A stretch of 64,000 nt of DNA from CAXBDP01 sp963974465 (GTDB taxonomy: Bacteria > Bacteroidota > Bacteroidia > Cytophagales > Cyclobacteriaceae), in NCBI GenBank assembly GCA_049340005.1, contig JBMPIY010000007.1; one strand, 5' to 3'. Position numbers and translations under genes: made by a program. This document shows positions 1 to 8,798 of the stretch, one piece after another; position 1 is the stretch's first letter, and every line of letters starts with the position of its first letter. The notes under the pieces are model-generated. The model was not told where the DNA came from. It saw only the letters and a list, made by a program, of their open reading frames with translations, and made no database searches.

Positions 1-231
1 GCTGCCTTCGTAAAGTTCGTAAACCCCAGTCTTAAAGTAATTATCAACCACCCCGAGAAACATATAATAGTCATTTTGCTGAATTCCAATTCCGCTGATT
101 ATTCTGTCTGGATTGAGTTGATAAGATTGAATTAGGAAAAATACTAACACTAGTCCTCTGAGTATAAAGACAAATAATACCCAAAAAAACCAGTTTGAAC
201 TTGACAGGAATTTGCTCCTATTTAGATTCAT
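1..231 (-). CDS. N-terminal part of an integral membrane protein (cut by window edge)
   Basis: An open frame runs without a stop from an ATG at 231 to the left edge (77 codons). The translation begins MNLNRSKFLSSSN and then has a strongly hydrophobic segment at about residues 14-38, followed by a polar stretch. This layout fits the first membrane helix and first outer loop of a polytopic protein, such as the multi-spanning glycosyltransferases found in polysaccharide loci; that family guess is inference. It lies on the same strand as wecB and a glycosyltransferase, about 65 bases downstream of wecB. The rest of the gene lies outside the window, so function cannot be settled. Confidence 0.5.
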   Translation of the reverse strand, partial: MNLNRSKFLSSSNWFFWVLFVFILRGLVLVFFLIQSYQLNPDRIISGIGIQQNDYYMFLGVVDNYFKTGVYELYEGS

Positions 232-296
232 CACTCCAATTGTTTAGGATACCTATACACCGGAATCAAAATGGATATTTTTGGTTTAGCCATATA

Positions 297-1424
297 TTAA
301 TAAGCCATTAAGGTAGTGACAATTCTTTCAGCGGCCTTCCCATCTCCATAGAGTGAGAAAGGTTTATTTATTTTATCTGTAGTCAACAGCTCTTTTACTT
401 CCCTAAAAATAAGAAGCTTATCGGTACCTACAAGCTTTACCACTCCTGCTTCTATAGCTTCAGGCCTTTCACTTACTTTGCGCATCACCAATACATGCTT
501 ACCCAGGCTTGGCGCTTCTTCCTGTATTCCACCACTATCTGTTAAAATTAGAGTACAATTACTTAGCAAAAACACAAAAGGCAAATATTCCAATGGTTCA
601 ATTAAATACACATTTGACAAATTGGCCAATGCTGCATGAAATACCTCCCGCACCTTTGGACTTGGGTGAACAGGAAAGACAAAATCTACATCTGGAAATG
701 CAATGGAACATTCTCGAATTCCTTCGGCGATGTTTTCAAAACCATCTCCTGAATTTTCTCTCCTATGACAGGTTATTAAGACTAGTCTTTTCGATGAATC
801 AAAATTATAGCCCTTTTCTTGGATGCTTTGCTGAACGTTATTACGGAGAGATTCATCATTTTGAAGTTTATCTCTAATCAAATAAAGCGCATCAATGACT
901 GTATTACCGGTAACGATTATTTTGTTTTCCGCTACGCCTTCCCGCTTTAAATTATCCGCAGCCCATTGTGTGGGTGCAAAATGCCATGTACTTAACCTAC
1001 CCGTAAGTACCCTGTTTGCTTCTTCTGGGAATGGGTTTTCCATATCCCATGTCCGCAAGCCTGCTTCTACGTGTGCTACTTTTATTTGAAGATAAAATGC
1101 AGCAAGCGCTGCCACAAAGGAGGTAGAAGTATCCCCGTGTACCAAAACTAAGTCAGGTTTAAAATCTAAATAAACCTCCTTGATTTGCGCTAGTACTGAA
1201 CAGGTAATATCAAATAAATCTTGCCCTTTTTTCATGATATTCAAATCATAATCAGGCGTGATTTCAAATACTGACAAAACTTGATCGAGCATTTCTCGAT
1301 GCTGGGCAGTAACACATACTTTGCAGTCAAATTCTGCATTTTGGCTGAAGGCCTTAACAACAGGAGCCATTTTGATGGCTTCCGGGCGGGTGCCAAATAC
1401 GATCAGTACCTTTTTAATAGACAT
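297..1424 (-). CDS. wecB: UDP-N-acetylglucosamine 2-epimerase (non-hydrolysing)
   Basis: Interconverts UDP-GlcNAc and UDP-ManNAc in the cytoplasm, supplying ManNAc-type sugars for surface polysaccharide. The 375-residue length is typical. Family motifs are present in order: GTRPE at 11-15, HGDTST at 96-101, EAGLRT at 120-125, CHRREN at 219-224, DSGGIQEEAP at 296-305 (nucleotide binding), and ERPEAIEAG at 319-327. It lies 35 bases downstream of a glycosyltransferase on the same strand, so the two are probably co-transcribed as part of a polysaccharide locus that continues off the left edge. One GCGGGAGG octamer falls in codons 258-261 (Arg-Glu-Val). Confidence 0.93.
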   Translation of the reverse strand: MSIKKVLIVFGTRPEAIKMAPVVKAFSQNAEFDCKVCVTAQHREMLDQVLSVFEITPDYDLNIMKKGQDLFDITCSVLAQIKEVYLDFKPDLVLVHGDTSTSFVAALAAFYLQIKVAHVEAGLRTWDMENPFPEEANRVLTGRLSTWHFAPTQWAADNLKREGVAENKIIVTGNTVIDALYLIRDKLQNDESLRNNVQQSIQEKGYNFDSSKRLVLITCHRRENSGDGFENIAEGIRECSIAFPDVDFVFPVHPSPKVREVFHAALANLSNVYLIEPLEYLPFVFLLSNCTLILTDSGGIQEEAPSLGKHVLVMRKVSERPEAIEAGVVKLVGTDKLLIFREVKELLTTDKINKPFSLYGDGKAAERIVTTLMAY

Positions 1425-1459
1425 TTAAAAGAGAAATTACTGCCATCATAAGGCATTTT

Positions 1460-2596
1460 TCAAAGTGAAATAAGTTTAGCGAAACTATCCTTAAAGCTAG
1501 TTCTTACAAAATTATTTAGGGCAAATTCTCTCAATTTTTGTTTCTCTGCTAGGGATGTTTGTTCTAAGTCTATGTTTTGCAGATCGTTTGCTTGTTCTAT
1601 TACATAGCCTAAAGGATTCTGAGCAATCATATCAGGGTAATCGCCGATACCTGGGGAAATAAATACTTTGAGACCACAAGCCAAATATTCAGCGAATTTG
1701 GTAGGTGCTGCAACAAAATTAGTAACAGAAGGGTGGCGTAATAATATCCCATAATCTCCTAGTGCCATAATTGCCGGCACCTGTTCAAAAGGCACCCATT
1801 TTAGCACAACGCGGGAGGGAAATTTCAACTTAATTCCACATTCACTCTCTTTTTGATCGGAAAGCAAAAGCAGCCTAATTCTACCATCCTTTTCCATTAA
1901 AGGAATAACCGCCTGCTCTAACAAATCCATAGACTGCCACTGCGCGGATGAACCGGCATAAACGAATGTAATTTGATCGGTTTTAGGTTCATTGAAGATT
2001 TCTTCAAAATCAATTTTCCCAATGGATGGCTTATCCGCAAAAACGCCATTCAGTAGGCAGGGGATTACAACTCTATGCTGTCCTGTATATGCAAATTTTT
2101 CATTCCAGTAAGTAAACATCTTATGGCTTACAGCTCTTTGCATATCCGAGTCGTTTACTGCACGGCTTTCAATTTTCCATATATCCTTTTTTAAATCTTC
2201 ATTTCCAACTACATCAAACTCATTCCATTCGGCAGCTGTTGCACCTTCTCCGTCATAGATTACCTTATCTACCAAACCCAAATCCTTCAACGAAATAGCC
2301 AAATTCGCCGCAAGTGGGCTCAAAGCCATCACCTTTTTCTTTCCTATAAATGGCCATAATAAAGTCAATGTAAGCAAATTCAATTTCCATCTGTGAAAAC
2401 CAGGCACCATGGGTAAAATAATGGAATTGGGATATAATTGCTTTCGGATTCTTCGCATTTCAAAAAAGCCACGAATAGAGACCAATGCGATGATTTTTAC
2501 CGGGTAATTCAGATTATCAGAAATGTATTTGCAGTTTTCGATTACATAACTGCTGTATACTCCATGAGATTGGTTCCCATAAGTCAGATAGATCAT
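1460..2596 (-). CDS. Glycosyltransferase, probably GT-B fold (GT4-like)
   Basis: A 378-residue cytoplasmic protein without a signal peptide. The C-terminal half has the features of a GT-B nucleotide-sugar-binding domain: a strand and loop with AGSSAQWQ near 218, then PTKFAEYLACGLKVFISPG near 305-325, where the Glu and the small residue after it correspond to the E-x7-E-like region of GT4 enzymes. The donor and acceptor cannot be told from sequence. It lies directly upstream of wecB in the same direction, which suggests a role in making a surface polysaccharide or glycan (inference). An octamer copy at 1811-1818 lies on the non-coding strand of this gene. Confidence 0.75.
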   Translation of the reverse strand: MIYLTYGNQSHGVYSSYVIENCKYISDNLNYPVKIIALVSIRGFFEMRRIRKQLYPNSIILPMVPGFHRWKLNLLTLTLLWPFIGKKKVMALSPLAANLAISLKDLGLVDKVIYDGEGATAAEWNEFDVVGNEDLKKDIWKIESRAVNDSDMQRAVSHKMFTYWNEKFAYTGQHRVVIPCLLNGVFADKPSIGKIDFEEIFNEPKTDQITFVYAGSSAQWQSMDLLEQAVIPLMEKDGRIRLLLLSDQKESECGIKLKFPSRVVLKWVPFEQVPAIMALGDYGILLRHPSVTNFVAAPTKFAEYLACGLKVFISPGIGDYPDMIAQNPLGYVIEQANDLQNIDLEQTSLAEKQKLREFALNNFVRTSFKDSFAKLISL

Positions 2597-2911
2597 TGGT
2601 TCAGGCTTGTTTTTGGTTGGGTAAAGATATGGATTTATAGGTGATGGGAGATGAATTAGGGCTTGGAGGATGTAATATAAATCATTTAATCCCCTACTTC
2701 AGTGTAGGAATCAAATCCTAGTTCTAGACTATTGCATTGGTCGTAGATGATTAAAGAAAAAAGCGGGAGGTTGATTTGTGCTATTTCATTATCCCATGGT
2801 TGAAAGCATAAGCTATGGAAATTTCGCTCCAATGGAGCTGGGGAATATTAGGCATTAAAAAAGCCTCACCTGAATTCCAGATGAGGCTAATTTTTTGTCT
2901 AAATTTTTGGT
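2597..2911. other. 315-base intergenic region
   Basis: No convincing gene was seen on either strand. It holds one GCGGGAGG octamer at 2763-2770 (plus strand) and a terminator hairpin at 2862-2888, and must carry the promoter for the glycosyltransferase-wecB pair on the minus strand. No clear Bacteroidota promoter (TTTG then TAnnTTTG) could be assigned with confidence. Confidence 0.5.
2862..2888 (-). terminator. Rho-independent terminator after the outer-membrane barrel gene
   Basis: The arms at 2862-2872 and 2878-2888 pair over 11 bp with one mismatch around a 5-base loop. On the minus strand the stem is followed by a U-run (A-run at 2856-2862 on the plus strand), as expected about 25 bases past the end of the gene starting at 3505. 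A T-run at 2891-2896 also flanks it on the plus strand, so it could work in both directions. Confidence 0.8.
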
Positions 2912-3505
2912 TTAGAATACCTTAAGACCAATACCGAGTGTCCATTGATTTAATCTTTGATCGGTATCTGCTCCTAAGAACTTATCTCCTACTCCACTTA
3001 GATTGCCTTCATAGCGTAAATCCAATATGATGTTTGCTATATCAAAACCAATCCCAGCTTGATAGCCAATGTTTGAGTTTTTCAAGGTCATCTGTGAACC
3101 AGTATCACCTTGCTCAGAGTCGCTAAGCAATACGCTGTAAACAGGTGCTACACCTATTCGGAACACCTCACCAAACTTATAACCAACTTGGATTGGTACA
3201 TCTACGCGGTTGAATTCATAGGCTCTCACCTGATCTCCTAATTGGTCATCTTTAAATCTGATTTCACCATTTGCTGAAGTGTACAGCAATTCTGGCTGTA
3301 GATAAAAACTGCCAATTTCAATTCGACCAAATACACCTGCATGAAATCCAAATGAAGCATCACCTTCTTCTACATTGTCCACATTATCCTTGAATGTGAT
3401 TTTGCTAGAATTCACACCGATTTTCGGACCGATGTTTACTTGGGCAAACGTAATGCTTGATATTATCATCAAGCCAACAAATACAAATAGTTTTTTCATT
3501 TTCAT
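2912..3505 (-). CDS. Outer-membrane beta-barrel protein (porin family, OMP_b-brl-like)
   Basis: A 197-residue protein with an N-terminal signal peptide (MKMKK, then a hydrophobic core ending in FAQ at about residue 21), so it is exported. The mature part has alternating hydrophobic and polar strands, repeated NIGPKIG/FGFHAGVFG-type turns and a C-terminal aromatic strand ending in Phe, all typical of small 8-stranded barrels of the PF13568 kind common in Bacteroidota. A second ATG two codons in (3499) is an equally possible start. It appears to be a single-gene unit with its own terminator. Substrate or role is unknown. Confidence 0.8.
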   Translation of the reverse strand: MKMKKLFVFVGLMIISSITFAQVNIGPKIGVNSSKITFKDNVDNVEEGDASFGFHAGVFGRIEIGSFYLQPELLYTSANGEIRFKDDQLGDQVRAYEFNRVDVPIQVGYKFGEVFRIGVAPVYSVLLSDSEQGDTGSQMTLKNSNIGYQAGIGFDIANIILDLRYEGNLSGVGDKFLGADTDQRLNQWTLGIGLKVF

Positions 3506-3622
3506 GGGTAAAAAATTTTGTGTGTTAGTTAGAGTTGCAAAAAATCCAATCGCTCATTCTCAATTCAATTACAAACGATCGAGCCTTATGCTTAGTACGT
3601 AAAAAAATAGGAAAAGCTTCAA

Positions 3623-5512
3623 TTATTCCTTTTCGGATAATTCAAGCCATCTTAATTCCTTAGTTTCAAGACTTTCATTTACTTCATTCAATTTCTTTCC
3701 CCATTCTACTAATTCCTCCACGCTTCCTTTACCTACCGACAGCTTATTTTCAAGATCTACCTTTTCTGCTTCAAGCTTTGCAATTTCCTTTTCAAGTCCT
3801 TCCATCTCTACCTTCTCTTTGTAGGAAAGTTTTTCTACTTGAGCTTTTGACTCTTTCACCTCTGGAGAAGGTGTATTGACCTTTTTTACTTCCGCAGCAG
3901 CGGGTTTGCTGCTTTTTTCATTTAAGCTCTCGCGGTATTCAGTATAGTTGCCAGGGAAATCACGGATCACTCCTTCGCCTTCAAATATAAATAAGTGATC
4001 GACTAAGCGATCCATAAAATATCTATCGTGAGATACGATAATTAAACAGCCTTTGAAGCCTGCCAGAAACTCTTCCAAAATCTGAAGTGTAGGCAAATCC
4101 AAGTCGTTAGTAGGTTCATCCAGAATAAGAAAATTTGGATTGGTAACCAGTATGTCAAGCAATTGCAATCTCTTTTTCTCTCCACCGCTCAATTTCTCAA
4201 TAGGTGTATATTGGCGCTCCGGTGAGAATTGAAATAACTCCAAAAACTTACCTGGGCCAACCTCCCGCCCATCGGCAAGGGTTATGTTTTCAGAAATTTC
4301 CTTTACGTGATCTATTACCCGCTGGCTAAGGATAAAACTTTTTTCCTCTTGCTTGAAATAGCCAAATTTGATAGTTGAACCTTTATCTACGACTCCAGAA
4401 TCAGGTTTCAATTGCCCTGTGAGCATATTCAGAAATGTGGATTTACCTGTACCATTCGGCCCAACTAAGCCAATCCGCTCTCCTCTTTGGAATACATAGC
4501 TAAATGGATTTACAATCTGAGTTCCATCAAAAGCCTTGGCGATTTTCTCTACCTCGAGTATTTTCTTGCCCATTCGCTCCATCCCTGATTGTAGCTCTAG
4601 CTCTTCTGTGGCTCCAGCTGCACCTTTCACTTTGGATTTTACATCCTCAAAGGCATCTACTCTATATTTGGCTTTGGTGGTTCGGGCTTTTGGCTGACGG
4701 CGCATCCATTCCAATTCTTGCTTGTAGTGATTCTTGGCCTTATTCAGCATCACTGCATCCATTGCCTCCCGCTCAGCTTTCTTCTCCAAATAGTAGGCAT
4801 AATTACCTTCATACTTAAAAACTTGCCCTTGATCCAATTCAATAATGCGATTACTCACCCTATCCATAAAATAGCGATCGTGGGTTACAAGTAATAAAGC
4901 AAGTCTGGCTCTAGATAGATATTCCTCTAGCCATTCGATGCTTTCCAAATCGAGATGGTTCGTCGGCTCATCCAGTATCAACAGATCAGGCTGTTGGATT
5001 AGCGCAGAGGCTAATACCACTCGTTTTTTTTGTCCACCTGATAAGGTTCCAATTTTGGCTTCTAAGTCACTCAGCCCCAACTTACCCAAGATCACATTAA
5101 TTTGATTTTCCAAATCCCAAGCTTGGAAGCTATCCATCCTATTCATTACTTCTTGCAAATCATCAGCATGACCTGGCGTATCAAAAGAAATGGACATCAA
5201 ATGTTCATAATCCTTTACTGCTTGTACTGCAGGGTTATCGGTATGCGAAAATAGCGCTTCTAATACTGTGTCATTTTCGTCGAAATCATGCTCCTGACCT
5301 GCATAGGCCACACGTGTTTCTTTTTGGATAGCAACTTTGCCTTTGTCTGCATCGAGCTTTCCAACCAATATTTTGAGAAGAGTACTTTTGCCTGAGCCGT
5401 TTCTTCCTAGTAAGGCTATTTTTTCGCCCTCTTCAATTCCAAAAAATAAATCTTCAAAAAGCGGTTTGAACGCAAAGCTTTTTGAAAGTGATTCTGCCGA
5501 AAGTAAATTCAT
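3623..5512 (-). CDS. uup: ABC-F family ATPase, Uup-like
   Basis: Soluble tandem ATPase of 629 residues with no membrane segments. It has two ABC cassettes: Walker A GRNGSGKST near 36 and GPNGTGKST near 352, signatures LSGGQKKR and LSGGEKKR, and Walker B motifs LLILDEPTNHLDL and FLILDEPTNDLDL. A linker of about 80 residues separates the cassettes, and a Lys/Glu-rich C-terminal coiled coil (from about 545) is the DNA-binding extension characteristic of Uup among ABC-F proteins. The family acts on ribosomes or on branched DNA; Uup loss raises precise transposon excision in E. coli. Two octamers (4261 and 4765) lie on its coding strand. Transcribed alone. Confidence 0.88.
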   Translation of the reverse strand: MNLLSAESLSKSFAFKPLFEDLFFGIEEGEKIALLGRNGSGKSTLLKILVGKLDADKGKVAIQKETRVAYAGQEHDFDENDTVLEALFSHTDNPAVQAVKDYEHLMSISFDTPGHADDLQEVMNRMDSFQAWDLENQINVILGKLGLSDLEAKIGTLSGGQKKRVVLASALIQQPDLLILDEPTNHLDLESIEWLEEYLSRARLALLLVTHDRYFMDRVSNRIIELDQGQVFKYEGNYAYYLEKKAEREAMDAVMLNKAKNHYKQELEWMRRQPKARTTKAKYRVDAFEDVKSKVKGAAGATEELELQSGMERMGKKILEVEKIAKAFDGTQIVNPFSYVFQRGERIGLVGPNGTGKSTFLNMLTGQLKPDSGVVDKGSTIKFGYFKQEEKSFILSQRVIDHVKEISENITLADGREVGPGKFLELFQFSPERQYTPIEKLSGGEKKRLQLLDILVTNPNFLILDEPTNDLDLPTLQILEEFLAGFKGCLIIVSHDRYFMDRLVDHLFIFEGEGVIRDFPGNYTEYRESLNEKSSKPAAAEVKKVNTPSPEVKESKAQVEKLSYKEKVEMEGLEKEIAKLEAEKVDLENKLSVGKGSVEELVEWGKKLNEVNESLETKELRWLELSEKE

Positions 5513-5646
5513 AATGCAAAACTAATCCCAATATTCCAGCTCCCAAGGTTTTGAGCTTGGAAGCAGTAAATAAAATTGGTGGTCGAGTAATTTGATCCTA
5601 AACTGAACGATTTGGGCTAGCTGTAGTTTTTAAATAAAGAAATATC

Positions 5647-5928
5647 ATGAAAGCAATTTGGAACGGACAAATAATCGCAGAAAGCAATGACACTGTAGTA
5701 GTAGAAGGAAACCATTATTTTCCTAAAGACAGTATAAAGAAGGAGCATTTCACCGACAGCGAAACCCAAAGCAAATGCCCTTGGAAAGGCCAAGCATCAT
5801 ACTATAGTGTGCAGGTCGATGGCAAAGAAAATAAGGATGCGGCTTGGTATTATCCAGAGCCAAAAGATGCTGCTCAGAACATTAAGGATCGGGTCGCATT
5901 TTGGAAAGGTGTGGAAGTAACTCAATAA
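5647..5928 (+). CDS. DUF427 family protein
   Basis: A 93-residue protein matching the small DUF427 (PF04248) fold. It starts MKAIWNGQIIAES, has VVVEGNHYFP near 20-30, CPWKGQASYYSV near 50-61 with the conserved Cys-Pro-Trp-Lys-Gly, and AAWYYPEP near 75-82. The family is widespread, cytoplasmic and of unknown biochemical function. It lies 108 bases upstream of a PLP decarboxylase on the same strand; whether they share a transcript is not clear. Confidence 0.85.
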   Translation: MKAIWNGQIIAESNDTVVVEGNHYFPKDSIKKEHFTDSETQSKCPWKGQASYYSVQVDGKENKDAAWYYPEPKDAAQNIKDRVAFWKGVEVTQ

Positions 5929-6036
5929 TTATTTTTGGCACATTTTGCTGAAAAACCTCTTAGCAATTTCTCACAGTAATTTCCTTTGAACAATCCTTAA
6001 CATTACAGACTTTAGCTGGCTGTAAGGTAAAAATAT

Positions 6037-7494
6037 ATGCATAATCTCGAAGAAACAAAGGCTAAAATAGAAGTCTTCCAGCAAGCTAGTTTTCCATTGG
6101 AAATAGGCCAAACACAGCGGGAGGATATTCATGCTAAGCTCCATTCATATACCGATCAGTTCTTAAATAATTTATCAGAGGAAAAGGCATTTTACCAACA
6201 AGGCTACGAAAATAGAGGCCCTATTCCAGCACTTGAAGTTGGCGAAAGTGGTATAGGATTACCCAATATTCTGAACACCTACCATGAAGAAGTAATGCAA
6301 TCTGGCATTAATGCAGCTTCTGGTGGGCACTTTGGCTATATTCCAGGTGGAGGAGTTTTTAGCGCAGCCATAGGCGACTATTTAGCTGCTGTTACCAATC
6401 GCTATGCAGGTATTTTTTATGCGGCACCTGGTGCCATTCGTTTAGAGAATACACTTATCAATTGGGTTGGAAAATTGATTGGCTATCAAGGTAATTTTGG
6501 CGGCAACCTAACTACAGGGGGAAGCATCGCAAACCTTACTGCTATTACTGCAGCGAGACATGCGCATAAAATTAAGGGTAAAGATTTAGAAAAAACGGTC
6601 ATCTATTTATCAGAGCAAGTTCATCATTGCGTGCCAAAAGCTATCAGAATAAGTGGACTGGAGGAATGTATCATCCATCATATTCCACTTGATGCTGAGT
6701 TCCGAATCGATGCCGAAAAACTTGAAGAACTTATTATTGATGACAAAGCAAATGGGCTGAATCCATTTATGGTTATCGCTTCTGCTGGCACAACTGACGT
6801 TGGTGCTGTTGATCCCTTGGCAGCCATTGGGCAGATCGCTCAAGAGCATGGACTATGGTTTCATATCGATGCTGCCTACGGTGGCTTTTTTATGCTTACT
6901 GAACATGGTCGATCCGTAATGAAAGGAATCGAAATGGCGGATTCGGTGATTTTAGATCCGCATAAAGGGTTATTTCTACCCTATGGACTTGGGATGATTA
7001 TTGTGAAAGATCTTAACAAATTATTGGCTGCTCATACCTTTGAGGCCAATTATATGCAGGATTCAAAAGACTTCAATTTAGAATATTCTCCAGCAGATGT
7101 ATCGCCCGAGTTGAGTAAGCATTTTCGTGGCTTACGAATGTGGCTACCATTGAAATTACATGGAATTGCTCCATTTAGAGCTGCATTGGAAGAGAAGCTT
7201 TGGCTTACTCGCTATTGTTACCAAAAGGTGAAGGAAATGGGCTTTGAAATGGGTCCTTACCCGCAAATGAGTGTGTTTACTTTCCGCTTAAATGCCTCAG
7301 ATGGCAACAATGATTCTATCAATAAAGCTATTTTGAAAGGCATTCATACTGATGGCAGAATATTTATTTCATCCACTCAAATTCATAAACAATTTCACTT
7401 GCGCTTTGCCTGTTTATCATTCCGTTCTCATTTGCGGGAAGTGGATTTGTTTTTGGAGATACTTAAAGCTGAATTAGATAAAGTACTGAAATAA
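6037..7494 (+). CDS. Pyridoxal-phosphate-dependent decarboxylase (group II)
   Basis: A 485-residue fold-type I PLP enzyme of the glutamate/aromatic-amino-acid decarboxylase group. Visible motifs are the GGSIANLTAITAAR cofactor-binding loop near 165-178, HIDAAYGGFF near 277-286 (the Asp that binds the PLP ring nitrogen), and DPHKGLFLPYG near 307-317, in which the Lys forms the Schiff base. The C-terminal domain ends in a typical arm with HLRFACLSFRSH. The substrate cannot be deduced; aromatic amino acids, glutamate, aspartate or diaminobutyrate are all possible. An octamer at 6117 encodes Arg-Glu-Asp. A hairpin follows the stop codon. Confidence 0.88.
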   Translation: MHNLEETKAKIEVFQQASFPLEIGQTQREDIHAKLHSYTDQFLNNLSEEKAFYQQGYENRGPIPALEVGESGIGLPNILNTYHEEVMQSGINAASGGHFGYIPGGGVFSAAIGDYLAAVTNRYAGIFYAAPGAIRLENTLINWVGKLIGYQGNFGGNLTTGGSIANLTAITAARHAHKIKGKDLEKTVIYLSEQVHHCVPKAIRISGLEECIIHHIPLDAEFRIDAEKLEELIIDDKANGLNPFMVIASAGTTDVGAVDPLAAIGQIAQEHGLWFHIDAAYGGFFMLTEHGRSVMKGIEMADSVILDPHKGLFLPYGLGMIIVKDLNKLLAAHTFEANYMQDSKDFNLEYSPADVSPELSKHFRGLRMWLPLKLHGIAPFRAALEEKLWLTRYCYQKVKEMGFEMGPYPQMSVFTFRLNASDGNNDSINKAILKGIHTDGRIFISSTQIHKQFHLRFACLSFRSHLREVDLFLEILKAELDKVLK

Positions 7495-7527
7495 AAAATG
7501 GAAGGCAATGTATTCGCCTCCCATTTT
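7495..7527. terminator. Terminator hairpin between convergent genes
   Basis: The arms at 7495-7506 and 7516-7527 pair over 12 bp with a single mismatch around a 9-base loop. The stem begins right after the decarboxylase stop codon and has A-runs and T-runs at its feet, so it could end transcripts from both the decarboxylase (plus) and the beta-lactamase-like gene (minus). Confidence 0.7.
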
Positions 7528-7572
7528 AATATGGTGTAAAAGGAGTTTTGTGATCCTCCCGCTTTCTATATT

Positions 7573-8715
7573 TTAGTTTTGAGCTTCTAAGAATTTGCCA
7601 ATTACATCGCCCATTCTACCGGAATTCACCCAACGCAATACAATTACCAAATCATTTTCTTGATCTACATACACCACATTTGCACCATCACCTAAATGAA
7701 AAAATGCGGATTCTGGTGCCGCAGGCATTCTTTTTTTACCTGTATTTAAAAAGAAATTCATAAACCCATAGTCGTCTTGCACAGGAGTTGGTGTTCTGGC
7801 CATTTCCAGCCATTCTTCTGAAAGAATTTGTTGATCTTTCCATTTGCCGTTTCGCAGGGTTAAGTAGCCAAAGCGTGCTTGATCATAAGCGCTTATAAAC
7901 ATCCCACCACCAAAATGGCCTCCACCACTTACTGATTGCATTTCGATGCCGTCGATATTCACCCAAGAATTGTGGTAACCTTCCCAATGCCAAGTATTTG
8001 ACGCACCAATTGGATCCATTACATGCTCTCGAAGAACCATTGGCAGCGGCTTACGCCAAACGTGCAATGCGGCCAGAGCAAGTACATTTACCCGAGTATC
8101 ATTGTATTTGTATGTAGTACCCGGTTCAAATCTCTCTCTGTTGATAATTGCCTCTGTAACTCTTCCTGCAGGTCTATCTGCCCAATCTGGTTTACCCCAA
8201 AGGGTACCTTCCCAGTCGCTTGTTTGTCTAAGCAAATGATCCCAAGTTATTTTAGAATTATGTTCTGAGTCAAACTCACCATAAGGAGAGTATGCCTTTA
8301 CTTTATCATTAACATTGCGGATAAGGCCTTTATCATAAGCTACGCCTACCACACTTGACAGGAAACTTTTGGTAACGCTGAAGGTCATATCCACACTTTC
8401 CAAATCGCCCCACTCGGCAACTATGTAACCATTTTTCACCACCAAGCCCGACATTGGTCCACGCGGCTTTACCGGACCAACCATTTCATTGTAAGGCTCA
8501 CCTACTCTGCCATTGAGATAAATATTTAAATCTCTTGGGGCATTAATTTCATTTTCTTGAGCAAATATTACTGCTTCATTCAACTTTTGCTGATCGAAAC
8601 CAAGTTCAGAAGCCTCTCTACGTTGCCATTCGAAACGCTCGGGATAATAAACACTTTGAGCTTGAGCTATATAAAAGCTAAAGAATATTAAAATAAAGGT
8701 TAAGGATTTTCTCAT
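7573..8715 (-). CDS. Exported serine hydrolase, class C beta-lactamase/EstB family
   Basis: The start chosen is the ATG at 8715, because it gives a clean signal peptide (MRKSLTF, hydrophobic core, cleavage after AQA); a longer frame to 8766 adds residues that do not look coding. The mature protein of about 360 residues has the SxxK nucleophile motif SVTK (about residue 130), the YxN motif in YKYND (near 206), and a C-terminal HLGDG that takes the place of KTG. These define the penicillin-recognising serine hydrolase fold; members include esterases, DD-peptidases and amidases, so beta-lactam cleavage should not be assumed. Probably periplasmic. Confidence 0.85.
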   Translation of the reverse strand: MRKSLTFILIFFSFYIAQAQSVYYPERFEWQRREASELGFDQQKLNEAVIFAQENEINAPRDLNIYLNGRVGEPYNEMVGPVKPRGPMSGLVVKNGYIVAEWGDLESVDMTFSVTKSFLSSVVGVAYDKGLIRNVNDKVKAYSPYGEFDSEHNSKITWDHLLRQTSDWEGTLWGKPDWADRPAGRVTEAIINRERFEPGTTYKYNDTRVNVLALAALHVWRKPLPMVLREHVMDPIGASNTWHWEGYHNSWVNIDGIEMQSVSGGGHFGGGMFISAYDQARFGYLTLRNGKWKDQQILSEEWLEMARTPTPVQDDYGFMNFFLNTGKKRMPAAPESAFFHLGDGANVVYVDQENDLVIVLRWVNSGRMGDVIGKFLEAQN

Positions 8716-8798
8716 ATAAGTAAAATTTTGAAAAAGAACCACAAAATCGAGTAGATATACAATCAATACAATGTGAGCGGGAGGAAAAATATTTTCAT

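Noticed and set aside
7573..8715. Antibiotic-resistance beta-lactamase
   Set aside because: The fold motifs are present, but the family is mostly esterases and peptidases and the KTG motif is replaced; resistance cannot be claimed.
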